Shown piece by piece: positions 23,362-35,235 of a stretch of DNA of 64,000 nucleotides. The stretch is from Panax quinquefolius (lineage: Eukaryota > Streptophyta > Magnoliopsida > Apiales > Araliaceae). Every line of letters begins with the position of its first letter. Position 1 is the first letter of the stretch. The notes beneath the pieces were generated by a model, which saw only the letters and a program-made list of their open reading frames with translations, was not told the DNA's origin and did not search any database. The stretch is taken from assembly GCA_020205615.1 (NCBI GenBank), contig CM035167.1:62375436-62439435 (forward strand), in the 5' to 3' direction. The translations under genes and the position numbers were made by a program.

Positions 23362-25948
23362 TGTAAGACCCCAACTTATTATTAATGAAATTTATTTTTT
23401 CTATTTATTATTTTGAAATAGTAAGGGTTGATTTGATTAATGTGGATAGTTATGGGTAAAATACGCAAATATTTCAAAATAAGCAAGTGGTTATAAAATA
23501 TTCATTGTTGTTTGGGAATATTCGTTTGGTCGTCGTGGAATATTCTGTTGTTTGGGAATATTCGCATGACGACGCCATAGCTTTTGTGGGCCCCATAACG
23601 GAAAGCGATTGGATGAAGAAAACGACAAATATAAGTTGTTTAAAAATAATTGGCGTAGTTGTTACTCAATTATCATTATTAAAAATACTCTCTGTGGTTA
23701 AAACACAAGAAGATTACCAGTATTGCACCAATTATTGATTCTTACGTAAGAATGCATTACTCAATAATGGTTACGTGTAATTACTTGCTCAAAGATTTTA
23801 TTGATTTAATAATTGTCTGCGTTGATATTTTAAATTGTTGTTGTTTCAATAATTGTCATTACACGGTATTTTTCATTATCGAAGCAATAATTCATATTAT
23901 CCGAATAATATTATTAGATAACATTATTGGCAATGTCTAGAAAATTTCGCTTAAGGAGAGGTTTGGTCACCTAATTGGCGCCAAGAAAGGAGAAATTCTT
24001 ATTCGAAAGCCCCCTTTCCACAGAACCGCCTCTGGTTGTCAATATTGTGATTCGTAATATTATTTGTGAATAATTAATTATTGATTCATATGATGAGAAA
24101 AATATTGATTTTATGTGGATATAGATGGAGAAAATTTTTAATGTGACAATTGTTGAAAATTGAAATTTTATCTTTTTCCGATAAAATAATTCATTTAAAT
24201 ATATTATTATATTTTAATAATATAATAATGATGATATTTTTACGATGAATGTGGGATATATGAGTATATGTGGAGGAGGAGTATTTTGTTACCAAAATTA
24301 TTTAAAGCATGTTTTATGTGTTTGGTGGACCCCATTTCTCGACCGAAATTTGATTATAGCTTGTAAAATCGCTTCGCTTGTGGATTTTTTGGCCAATTTC
24401 TATTTGGATTTGGAAAACCTTTCTTCAGTAAAGTTGTAGAGAATTGAATTTCCTATAAAAAGTCGCGAGTTTCTAATTTTTTCCGATAAAAGGGCTATTT
24501 ATTATGAATTATGAAGTTCAAGCTCAAATAATTAATTTTAGAAGTTTAAAATATTTTAAATAACAAAACGTTTTCTTCATTATGGTGTGTTACACATGTG
24601 TGTTGAATGAGCTGAATTCAGTTCTTGGAAGGTTGGCGAGGAAAATTTAATTTATATATTAATATTATATTAAATTTTCGCTTTGGTGTTCTAAGCATTT
24701 TCCTATAAATAGGTGCTTAGGTTAGAATTGAAAATTACAATTTAAATCAAATTTTCTCTCTATATTATCGAAGCGTATTCTTGTGAGTATTTTGAGTATA
24801 TTTTGAGTATTGCTATACGGTGCAAGTTCAAGTCATAGCCTTTATATCCAGGTGTTTCATTTGAAATCTTGATCTTTCGAGGTAAGGGATATTATTTTTT
24901 TAATGATATTATTTATTCTAATATCATTATGTCAAGTATCGATCTGAACTTTTTAATCAAATTTGGAACTTTTAGTGTCGGGGTTACTTATTCACGATAC
25001 CAGATTATTCACGAATCGACACTATTCATCGAAAAAATGAAAATTTTCCTTTTCATCCAAAATATCTATTCTCGGATACTAGCTTTGATTGTATCCATGT
25101 TTTGATCATTCTTGAATTTTACACCACTATGATTATTTTTGAGGTATTGTTGGACATGGATAAAACAAAGTACTTAATCCTTAATCATTAATCCTTGTCA
25201 TTTTGTTTCATTGGATTCGTTTTTAAAAAATATTTTCATCATCTTCGCCTTAAATGATGATATTATTGAATATCTTTTGCCTAGTGAGTGCAAAGATGAA
25301 TGATTTCGATGAATATCTTGGCCCGTAGTGCAAAAGATGAACAGTGTTTAGATGAACATGACTAATCGATGAATATCTTTTCATCAGTAGTAAAAGATGA
25401 ATATTTGATTCCAGATATATATTGATTGATGTTACAGGGATAAAAGATAGACGATGAACTTTTAAATTTATACATAGAAGATAGTAGTTTGCATTCTCTA
25501 CTTAACTCTTCTAATGAATTATTATTTCCGCTGCGAATATTGATTTAAAACTTATTGTCTATTGTATTCTATTAGAATTTTTCCCTGTTGAAGACTAACG
25601 ATAATTTGTTGTATATTATCTTAGTCATAATATTCTTTACTGGGCTAGTTGAGCTCACCCTTTTCCTTTTTGTTCCATTTTTCTTCTCAAGATGCGAGAA
25701 TATAGCGAGTACGAGTCGGGGTATGGAATGAAGGTTCTAGAGAGAGTTGTTTAGTAGTCCTCACCATTTTTATAAAATAATGTATCAATAAATGTGAGGA
25801 GGATTTATTTGAGTATAGATATTGTCTAGAAGATAATATTTGTATTCAAACTCATAGTTTCACTGTTGTAATAATAAAGTTGTAGTTTTTTCTGTACCAT
25901 GTATTGACAACTCAAAATGGGTGATGTACCTATTTTAGGGGCGTCACA
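23362..25948 (+). repeat. 3' LTR (2587 bp)
   Basis: TGTAAGACCCCAACTTATTA to GGGGCGTCACA, followed by the duplication GATTA. TATA box at 24704-24711, donor-like GAG/GTAAGG at 24882, hairpin motifs near 25270-25400. Confidence 0.96.
24704..24711 (+). promoter_or_regulatory. LTR TATA box
   Basis: TATAAATA, same context as 17699. Confidence 0.72.
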
Positions 25949-27152
25949 GATTACCCCCTATTTATACTGAAACCCTCGGAACAAAAATCAACAGGTTGCC
26001 TAACTTGCCCATTTTTTCTCCGCCTAACCTTTTCCATTCAAAGCCTACTTTCATTCATTTTCCATATGGGTGGGGGCCACCCTTTGAAAACCATCTTTGT
26101 AGGCAACAAGTTCTACCAAAATAATTGGCCTAACAATTCATTTCTTTCTCTACATAACCACCCAATTCCAAGATTGAGGGCCCACTTTTGAAAAACAAGT
26201 TTGCATGCATTACTCCACCACCAACCATTACTTCAATTTATCACATGCATATATATAATAATAATAATATTATTTAAACATTATAAAATATTATAATAAT
26301 ATATTTGAATGAATATTTTATCAGAGAAATAATTGTAATTCTACAGAAAATATGCCAAACTTTCAACAATTATCTCATGTTAAATTCCTTCATTTATATC
26401 CACACAAAATAAATATTTCTTTATCATATAAATCAATAATTAATTATTCACAAATAATATTACAGTAATCACAATTATGACAACGAAGTCGTTCCGTGAA
26501 AGGGGGCTCGATAAGGATTTCTCTCCATCTTGGCGCCGCAATTAGGTGACCAAACCTCTTTCCTGTAGCGTAACTTCCTTAGATATCGCTAATAATGCTA
26601 TCTAATAATATTATTCAAATAATATGAATTATTGATCTGATAATGGGAAATACTGTGCAATGACAATTATTGAAACAACAATAATATAAAATATCAACGT
26701 AGCAATTATTGAATCAATAAAATAAAATATTAAAAAATAATTACTATAACAATTATTGAGTAGTGCCTTCTTACGTAAGAATCAATAATCAAAGAAACTG
26801 TACAATACCGTGTGCTACTATGCAATCATGCGTATTACTATACTTTTATCAACGGGTAATTCAACAATTAACGGTAAAACTTTCGCCGTTATTTTTATAA
26901 AAAGATATTTCTGTCGTTTTCTAACTCCGACAATAATTCTATTGTGGGTTCCACCAATGATTGTGCCGTCGTACGAATATTCCCCGACAAAAAGAATATT
27001 CCTCGACCAAATGAATATTTTATAACAACTTGCTTACTTTGAAAAATTTATAAAAATTACCCACAACTATAACATTATATCAAATCCACACCATAATATT
27101 CAAAATAAATATTAGAGAAAAATTAACCTTTATTCATAAAAGTTGGGGTCTG
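25949..27152 (-). repeat. Host LTR, segment 3 (promoter and U3), minus strand
   Basis: It begins with GATTACCCCCTATTTATA, in which the minus strand carries a TATA box (about 25959-25966). It runs to GTTGGGGTCTGA at about 27152, the U3 start with its final bases altered. It abuts the SIRE-like LTR remnant directly, so it is a 5' or solo LTR and not a 3' LTR. Removal of the two inserted elements leaves an LTR of about 2.4 kb. Confidence 0.85.
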
Positions 27153-27310
27153 AAAATCTCTGTGCATTGTGTGATTGAATTTTTATTGTCTTCCATATTA
27201 ATTTCTAACACTGCAAATTAATTATTCAAAAATTCAAAAAGACATAAGATAATTTTTTAATCGTTAATAATCTAATCAACCCCCCCTTCTAGATTATTAT
27301 TGGACTTTCA
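27153..27310 (+). repeat. 5' LTR remnant (U5 end)
   Basis: 158 bp, from AAATCTCTGTGCATTGTGTG to GGACTTTCA, matching 56968-57128. It includes the run AACCCCCCCTTCTAGATTATT, a mark of this group. Confidence 0.88.
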
Positions 27311-27312
27311 AT

Positions 27313-27324
27313 TGGTATCAAATC
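27313..27324 (+). other. Primer binding site, tRNA-iMet type
   Basis: TGGTATCAAATC, 2 bp after the LTR end; it matches the initiator-Met consensus in the first eight bases. Confidence 0.75.
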
Positions 27325-27382
27325 GATGCTCTTTAACTTGTTTGTTGAGTAAATATAGGCATACCTAAGAGTAGATCCATCT

Positions 27383-29196
27383 ATGGCTTACAATGCTACT
27401 GGTTACGGAGAAGGACTATCAATGACCAGGCCTCCACTATTTGATTGTACCAATTTTTCCACAAGGAAGAGCAGATTCAAAATCTATGCCAAATCACAAG
27501 GAATCAAAGTTTGGCTTGCAATAGAACAAGGTGTAAAAGTTCCGACAAAAGTTGTTGAAGAAAAGATCGTTGAGAAAGATGTTGATGAATTCACTACTGA
27601 TGATGAAAAGGCTATGAACATTGCATCCATAGCTGAACAAGTGCTTACTAGTGCTCTCATTGAAAAAGAATACAAAAGAGTTAGCAATTGCAAGAATGCA
27701 AAAGAAATCTAGGAAAAAATGATTCTAACCTATGAAGGAACTAGTCATATCAAAGAAATCAGAAAAGATGCTCTAATCCAGGAGTATGAAAGTTTCAAGC
27801 TGGAAGAAAGTGAAAAGATCATTGATATGGAAACACGTTTTTCTAGAATCATTGATGAACTGGAACATCTGGGGAAGGCATATACAACTAATGAGAAAAA
27901 TAGAAGAATTCTCAAAGCCCTTCCATCCATCTGGAAAATGAAGGTTATTGCTATTAAGGAAAGGCAAGACCTAACTACTTATCCTCTTGATAGCCTTATT
28001 GGAAATTTGCGTGCCCATGAAGTCGACATGTTAGTCGAAAAAGAAGGATCGGATACAGATATCAAAAATAAAGGAATTGCTTTCAAAGATTTACTTATAA
28101 ATCAAGAAAGATATGATGAAGAAGTTGCTGAACAAACTGAGGAAATTACAAATCTGTGTTTAATGGCAAACAATGGGTCATCACCAAGATCTGAGGTAAT
28201 TTTTGAACATCAATTGTCTAGTACTTCATTTGTCATGCATACCTTAGATAAGATAAATGAAAAACACTATAAACTACAACAAGCATATAATGGTTTATAA
28301 GAAGATAATAAAATTATTAAAGAAGATTTTATTGAATTAAAAATTTTATTAGAAAAATTAATTAAAATTAACAAAAATTTGGAAATGGAAAATGCAAATT
28401 TGATTATAACTAATAAAAGTTTAAATGAAGTAAACTTGGAAAATGATTCCTTAAAGAAGAATTAGAAATGGTTTAAAAGAATAAGTAAAAATCTTGAAAT
28501 AGATAATTCAACACTTACTGTAATTAATAAAAATACTCAAATAAAAAATCAAGTGTTAAGTGAAGATATTAAAATCTCAATTTTGAAAATACATATCTAA
28601 AGATAGAATTAGAAAAAAAAAATGAAGATTCTTCTTTAATAGATCAAATTAATATTTTAACTAAAGAACGTGATGATTTAAATTTTATAGTTCTTAAGTT
28701 CACAAAAAGGACAGAAAACCTTGATGTCATGCTTAATCAACAAAGATGTGGATTTAACAAAGAAGGATTAGGATATATTGGAGAATTTAGTAAAAATAAA
28801 GGACTTTATCATGTTAAAAGTAAAGAAAAAGAAAATTATACATATCCATTTACCAAATGTTCTTACTGTAACAGAAATGGTCATTCTTTTCACATGTGTA
28901 ATGCTCGAAATGGAAATTATAAAGGAAAAATGATTTGGGTGCCTAAAGGAACGTATATTGCACCAATTATTTGTACAAGGAAAGAGCTTTGTAATAAAAT
29001 TCAAAAATCATATAAAATTTTTCTTCACAAATTTTCAGGATATAATAATAAAGTAAATCATGCATCTTATAGACCTGCTACTCATAAAATGTTTTTGTCT
29101 ACTAAGATTGATTATCTTGTACCAATTTTTACAAAGGAAAACACAAATTTTCCTTATATCAAATGGGAAACTCGCCCAAAGGACCCTTCTTATTAA
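27383..29196 (+). pseudogene. gag: Broken SIRE-like Copia gag
   Basis: It starts at ATG 27383 (MAYNATGYGEG, RPPLFDCTNFS). It reads through the Copia gag core (NAKEI, then TAG at 27710 where Trp is usual; YEGTSHIKEIRKDALIQEYE; ALPSIWKMKVIAIKERQDL) to a TAA at 28298. A Lys/Asn/Glu/Leu-rich coiled-coil stretch with stops and frameshifts follows (28300-28700). The last part (28729-29196) has the group signature LDVMLNQQRCGFNKEGLGY and a zinc knuckle CSYCNRNGHSFHMC, then WVPKGTYIAP. Gag of about 600 residues is normal for SIRE-like elements. It may have supplied RNA packaging once; here it cannot be translated whole. Confidence 0.92.
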
Positions 29197-29299
29197 ATAA
29201 TACCAGTTCGTGAAATTGATAAATGTTGCAGGTATGTTTTGGAACTGACTCTAGTAAAAATAATTGACGACATCAGTGTTGGGTCTATTGATATTACTT

Positions 29300-29451
29300 T
29301 GTAAAATGATTTTTCTGAAAGCATGAAAGGAAAATTAAAATCTTCCTAGGAATGCAAATGAAATCAGGTGAAAAAGATTCTGACTATGTAGGCCATCGTA
29401 ATTGTTCAAGTTCAAGTGACACATGTTAGTTTTCTCATAATTATTTATGCA

Positions 29452-29455
<4 letters not shown>
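29300..29455 (+). pseudogene. pol: Remnant of Copia reverse transcriptase/RNase H
   Basis: SESMKGKLK and, one frame on, FLGMQMKSG match the region after the polymerase active site (family form: MKGELxFFLGLQIKQ). Directly after comes DSDYVGHRNCSSSSDTC, matching the RNase H motif SDADYAGCxxDRKSTSGTC. Protease, integrase and nearly all of reverse transcriptase are gone, so about 3-4 kb were deleted. Confidence 0.75.
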
Positions 29456-29492
<37 letters not shown>

Positions 29493-29505
29493 ATATAAAT
29501 ATTTT

Positions 29506-29541
<36 letters not shown>
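29453..29541. repeat. Two (AT)n microsatellites
   Basis: AT runs at about 29453-29488 and 29509-29541, separated by a short TCCATATAAATATTTTTAA-like piece. Confidence 0.95.
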
Positions 29542-29545
<4 letters not shown>

Positions 29546-29639
29546 AAGAATATATTTAATATTTGAATCTATTTTTTTTAAAATATAACATATATATATA
29601 TAATAGATTTAATGTGGAACATTCTTTTGAATTTCTATA

Positions 29640-29990
29640 CAACTAACGGTAAATAATCTCCATTCTTGTATAGTAATTTTGGTCAATCAAAGGCAACCAC
29701 ACAAATTCAAATAATGTAAGAGGCAACTAAATTTTTAAAAGAATTTTTTCTAATCTCTTCTTCCGCAGAGGTTCTAAAAGTAATGTATACTACTCTTCCC
29801 CCAATTTTTTTTATGATGACAAAGGGGAGAAGAAAAATATTATTGGGGAGAAGAAAATAACTATTATAATTGTTATATATTGCTGCATGCTAGTTTTTCA
29901 AAAATTTAAATTTTTTTGATTGCATAAATTGAGGGGGAGCTTTTATGGAAAATATTTTTAGTTGATTGTCATCATCAAAAAGGGGGAGAT
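29640..29990 (+). other. SIRE-like 3' tail and polypurine tract
   Basis: A non-coding stretch with ATGATGACAAAGGGGAGA (about 29813), GAGGGGGAGC (29930-29940) and the final AAAAAGGGGGAGAT (29977-29990) directly before the LTR. Repeated purine tracts of this kind are typical of SIRE-like elements. The env-like frame seen in the element at 61883-63717 is not recognisable here. Confidence 0.75.
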
Positions 29991-30576
29991 TGTTGGGTCT
30001 CTAACTTTTAGTTTTATTTTGATGATAACAATAAATAGTAAATAATTTAATTAAAAGGGTAGAATCCTCTCCATAGATTTTTTTTTATTATAATTGTTTT
30101 ATTTATCTTATTTATTTTAACCAAAAATATTTTCTAAATCTTATTTAATTGATTTTATTGATCTTGATGTTTTAATATGTTAAATCAATTGGGTCATGCA
30201 TTCTGGGACAAAAGTCATATATTGAATATCAAATGCTTGTTTGACCGAATTTGGAAAGAAGATGAAAATTTTGATTAAATCATTATTTTTACCTGTGGGC
30301 ATTTTCTATTTATTCTCAAATTAATTTTATTATTTCAAAAATTATTTTGAGAAAAATTATTTTATTGCTTATATATATATTATGATTTTTATATACTTAT
30401 ATATATATTTAACCGGGTATATATATATATATATAAGTATGAATCATGCATGCATATGTATTAAAGTACATGAAAGTTTTGTGTTGGCAAAAAGTTATTA
30501 TAAAACATGACACTAAAATTGGGACAAAACCGTGTATTCATATGATGGCAAGAGTTGTATCATTTATTATGGGACT

Positions 30577-31106
30577 TGTTAACGTCAAGATCTTTCTTCA
30601 CGTCCCAATCACGTAAGACGCGTCCGATATCCTACACAGTAAACATGATCAACACCAAAAGCATGACGGCCTGACCGTCGGGGGATAGCTCAGGCGTGAG
30701 AGTCAGTATCGGCGATCACAAGGTTAACAAAGGAGGAAAATATCTAGTGCTTAAGAGAGATAATGAATTAGTTACCTTTAGATTGAGTGATCCTTCTAAC
30801 ATATACTCCAAAGTCTGGTTTGTCCTGTATGCAACTGATTTCCCGGGCCCACAACCTTTTGCGAATTAAGCCATGTCCAATCCTCAATAAATATAAGGCA
30901 GAGATGACACTCAAAGTTCTATCCCCATAATCATCACCGGTCAAAGCCTAAGTGGAACCATATTCACCAAATGGTTCGGCCCACTGTCCGACCCAATACT
31001 CCATAGGCCCCAACTAAAGATATTATCCACCCACTAGGTCGCCCTAATGAACCGACCCACTACTTTCAAGACCTACCCAACATGTCTAAAGTATTATGGC
31101 CCAACA
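30577..31106 (-). repeat. 3' LTR of Tat-like element (530 bp)
   Basis: On the plus strand it runs TGTTAACGTCAAGATC to TGGCCCAACA. A TATA-like AAATATAAG at 30889-30897 reads on both strands, so it could serve the element or the antisense frame. Confidence 0.92.
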
Positions 31107-31120
31107 TTATCCCCCAGTCT
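31107..31120 (-). other. Polypurine tract
   Basis: The minus strand reads AGACTGGGGGATAA directly before TGTTGGGCCATAATA, the LTR start. Confidence 0.8.
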
Positions 31121-31656
31121 TTTATTAAACAAGATGTTTAATGAAAGAGAATAAAGGTCCTCGGTCCAACCGACGTCGAAAGACCGAAGGGATCTAGATA
31201 GATTTCTTTTCGGGTTCATCCTCGTCGATCTCTACAGAAGTACCAACTGAAGTGACTTCAACTACTGAAGCTCAAGCCACCAAATCAACTCCCATCGAAG
31301 GGACAAGCCAGCCTTGCCGAAGAAAGCAAGCTGGCCAAAAACCCAAACACCCCGTTACACAAACATACAACGAGTGCCTCCTCGACATGCCCCTTGACAA
31401 ATGGACCCGAGTCCTTCGTACCAAAAAGAGGAAAATCCAAATAACTCCTCCAGCCGCCGAAGAACCACAATTACCTCCTGTAGAAGCCGATCTTCTGCCA
31501 GTCATTCCAGTTGAAATTATTGTTTCTGACGAAGAGCCCGAAGAACAAAGAAAGCGAACACCCAAACATGATCGCAAAAGAAAACCAAACTCTTCAGAAT
31601 CTAGGCCCGAAGCCATGGGATCCCCCACTCTCTGTCCAGAATTCAATGAGAATCTC

Positions 31657-34168
31657 TGTAAAAACCCAACTTTTTGAATAAAAGATGAATTTTCTATAAA
31701 TATTATTTTTGAATATTATGGAGTGAAATTGATATAATAGTTGTGGGTAATATTTATAAATTTTGCAAAGTACGCAAGTTGTTATATAATATTCGATTGG
31801 TCGGAGAATATTCGTTTTAACAGGGAATATTAGTACAATGGCACAATCATTGGTGGACCCCCACAACGGAATTATTGTCGGATTGAGAAAACGACAAAAA
31901 TACTTTATGAAAATAACGGCGGAAGTTTTACCGTTAATTGTTGAAACACCCGGTGTTAAAAGTACAGTAATACGCGTGGTTGCATAGTAGCACACAGTAT
32001 TAATTATTGATGCTTAAGTGATAAGTCACTCAGTTTTTTTGGTATTATTAATGTAATAATACAGAAAATCTTTTAATATAAAACAGAATACTTTTATAAA
32101 GTTATTCTATAAATAGAATATATTATATTCTATTATACGTAGTGTGTATAAAGGTTCTGCATAGTATTTTGCATGGTAAAATCTTTTTATATAAAATGTA
32201 ATACTTTTATAAAGCTATGTGTTTTATTAGACAATAATTAGAATATATTATATTTTATTACGCATAGGTTTTTGATAAAGGCTCGCATAGTGTTCAGATA
32301 GTAAAATCTTTTATAAAGTTATTCATTTTATTAGATTATAAATAGAATATATTATATTTTATTTTGCTTTAAATATGGACCGTCAGATTAAAGTAAATCA
32401 ATCTCTATGCTCATGAGTTAGTTACTATGCATTCCATTTTTCTATAAATAGAACCTCATTCATTCATTATTTTCTTACTAATTCACTTTGAAACTCTAGA
32501 GAGATAAACTATAGAGAGAAAGAAGAAAGTATTCTCGCTACTTCACTACTTATATATCCAAGACTCTTCTTCTTAAGGTAGGAATATTATTTGTTGTATT
32601 CGTAAAGGGTGTTATTCTTTCTTATTCATGAAGGAAACTGTTGTTATTCCATTGCTTATTATTCATTGCTGAATAACTCAGATACTGTGATCACCCTATA
32701 CTTGGTGACATTCTTCTATTATTCCGTCTTTACTATTCTCGTTGGAATATCACATTTGTGCGTTTTTACTGGGATTCGATTCCGTCTTTATTATTCATTG
32801 GAATATCCCGTCTCATGCATTTTCTACGGACCTGGTTTTGGGTCTTTATTATTATTACATTGGAATATCCTATCTCGTGCGTTTTACGTTGGGACTGATT
32901 CCGTCCTTCTTAGTATTCTCATTGGAATAACCTGTCTATGCAAGCATGAAATGCATGCATGGTGATTTCGTTGTTATTCCATTCTTTATTATTCATTGGA
33001 ACATCCGCGCCGGTGTAATTTTGCCCGACACGGTTCTCATTATTTAGTATTTCGTTGGAATAACTTCATCATCAAGCAACCGCATGCATGGTGATTTCTT
33101 TTGTTATTCCATTCTTTATTATACTCAGTTGGTAAAAGTTTTGACTTCTATACTCCATGAAATTAGTAGAATATCCTTGATATTTGCGCTTCATCCAGTA
33201 TCTTTTCATAGAAATATTCTTCTGATCATTCTTGAATTTTACTCTACAAAGTAGTATCATGTTGACAATTTGGACATTAGTAGTTCTTGGACAAATTAAT
33301 TCATGAACTTGTTTTATTGAATTCTTATATCATTGTCATCATCCTCTTGTTTATATTATGTTGAAAGTCATATGTGGCTTGTATTGCATAGATGGACTTG
33401 GTATGATTATGACCATGGATTATTCGGTGTAATCATGACCGTAATGTTACAAATGATGTGAAAATTAAAAGTCCTCATTGGCCCGTAGTGCATTGATGGA
33501 CAGTTGTTGGCATGATCATGACCATTAATGAATACACAAATATTCTTGGCCCGTAGTGCATGGATAATTGTGGTCGTGATACTAAAGAATATCCTCGTCA
33601 GTAAAATGCGAGGGTGATTCGATGATGTGGAATATTTATTAAAGTCGAGTCTCGCCGATAATAAAGTTGATGAAAAACCTTTTAAATCATAAAAGATAGT
33701 AGATTTTATTTTCTACTGACTCTTTTAATGGATGTTTGTTTCATTTGTAGTTAAACTTGATGTCTATTATATTTTATCGGTTTAACATTGTTGGAGACTA
33801 ATGATAATTTATTCTCGCATTATCTTAGTCATAATATTTTCATCGGGCTAGTTTGAGCTCACCCTTTCTTTCACCGTTTCTTCTGTGAAATGAGAATATA
33901 GCCGGGACAAGTCTGGGAACAGCAGTGATGGTGCAGAGAGGATAGCATTAGTAGTCCTCACTATTCGTGAAATAGTGTGATAATAATTGTAATGAGGACT
34001 CCTTTTGAGTTTGTATAATCTCTAGTAAATAATATTTGTATTCAAACTCACAGTTTATGTTTGTCGTATTGTACACGACAGTTGTATTAGTAAGTTATAT
34101 TTGAATTCGGTACCATGTATCTGTCGACCCAAGATGGGTGATGTATACCTAATTTTGGGGGCGTCACA
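31657..34168 (+). mobile_element. Solo Ty3 LTR inside the antisense frame
   Basis: 2512 bp from TGTAAAAACCCAACTTTTTG to GGGGGCGTCACA, the same family as the LTR at 1-1671. It is flanked by ATCTC (31652-31656) and ATTTC (34169-34173), a 5-bp duplication with one transition. No internal region is present, so it is a solo LTR left by LTR-LTR recombination. It contains the 102-133-bp repeats of 43987-44395 (at 32060-32380), leader tandem repeats (32637-33130) and hairpin motifs (33380-33610). Confidence 0.92.
32443..32450 (+). promoter_or_regulatory. LTR TATA box
   Basis: TATAAATA in TTTTTCTATAAATAGAACCTC. Donor-like AAG/GTAGGA follows at about 32578. Confidence 0.72.
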
Positions 34169-35235
34169 ATTTCCCTTTTCAGCTCTACAATTTCTTTGTC
34201 CGTGATACCGATGACCATCGGTTCGGCAATAGTTCTATAATGGACCTGATCGACGAGGGAATAAAGTACCAAGCTAAAGTAAGTTGCTTCTTAACTTATC
34301 CAATTACATCTCGGCCCATCAAGTTGAATTGATTGATTAACATTGATCATCCGCATGCAAATGCTATCTTCGGACGCCTCCGTCCCAAATACAAAGAAGC
34401 CGAAGAGGAAGCCGCTCGAAGAGAGAATGCCACACATAAGTCTGCCTTGGCGAAGGAGCGAAGCAATCTTGACATTGCTCTCTTCTACAATGAGTGCCTT
34501 CGGAAAGATCTTGCTCAAACTAAAGAAGATTTGAAGATGTCCAAGGCCACTCATCAAGTTATCACTAATATAAATGTCAAACTGCTTTAGAAAAATGAAA
34601 TTTTGACGAAGAAGACTGAAGATCTGGCCCAATCCAATTCAAGCCTGGTGAAGCAAAATAACGACACCCAAGCTAAAGAAGTAAGGCATCTGGCATATCG
34701 TCAAAAGCTTGAAGAGGAACTTCGAGAACTTCAGGCTCTTAGGGACTTGGGCCTACCACTAACTGATCAGCTTCGCAAGGAGATTAAAGCAAAGTACAGA
34801 AAATCTTCCGAGCTGAACGATGAAATTGTCCACATGTACTCTAAAGGGTACGAGGTCTGCCGAAGTAAATACAAAGCCAAACTTGTAGTGGCCGAAGTAA
34901 ATCCGGCTCTCCTCGACTCTTCAGACATCGAAGATGATAAGGAAGCTTAAAGATACTGTTCCATTCGTAGCTTTAGGACTCCCTGTAAAGACTCATATCT
35001 CCTTTGTAAACAGTTAGATATCAATGAAATGATTAACAAGTTCAATCAACATGAAAAATGTACAAGCTCTTTCTTAAACTTAACCTAAACTGTTAGTGAA
35101 CAATTAAGCAAGTCATATAACAGATAAGATCAAGTAATAATGCGACCCGAACTCAACACTTAAACAAAATTAGGTAATAAAGTAATGCAATACTTACTCA
35201 TTACAGAAGTGTGAGGTGGATCTGCATCATAGGGA

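Larger units (their letters stand above)
16368..25948 (+). mobile_element. Complete Ty3/Gypsy chromovirus (Tekay/Del-like), plus strand
   Basis: The element is 9581 bp, with 5' LTR 16368-18965, primer site, gag, protease, reverse transcriptase, RNase H, integrase, chromodomain, polypurine tract and 3' LTR 23362-25948. A perfect duplication GATTA (16363-16367, 25949-25953) proves a single insertion. All coding frames carry stops and frameshifts, and about 390 bp between protease and reverse transcriptase are missing compared with the copy at 1-4809. It is the most complete Ty3 element in the window. Confidence 0.97.
31198..34950 (+). pseudogene. Antisense coiled-coil reading frame of the Tat-like element, split by a solo LTR
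   Basis: The frame runs opposite to the element. It is open from 31198 (after a TAG at 31195; no ATG, so the N-terminus is lost or non-ATG). It reads basic, Pro/Glu-rich segments (KHPVTQTYNECLLDMPLDKW, KRTPKHDRKRKPNSSESRP) to 31656. After the solo LTR and its duplication it resumes in the same phase at 34174. Two stops interrupt it: TGA at 34330 and TAG at 34588. The C-terminal part is a long predicted coiled coil (EEEAARRENATHKSALAKER, KLEEELRELQALRDLGLPLT) ending SSDIEDDKEA at 34950. Discounting the LTR it is about 412 codons. A 3'-UTR-like sequence follows (AATGAAATG at about 35023). Function unknown; Tat-group elements are known to carry antisense frames here. Confidence 0.72.

Noticed and set aside
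31272..31646. 124-codon minus-strand frame opposite the antisense frame
   Set aside because: The plus-strand frame continues in phase beyond the solo LTR, so it is the better supported one.
34274..34323. AAA/GTAAGT at 34274-34282 as a splice donor in the antisense frame of the Tat-like element
   Set aside because: The frame stays in phase without splicing, and the only nearby AG acceptor does not avoid the TGA at 34330.
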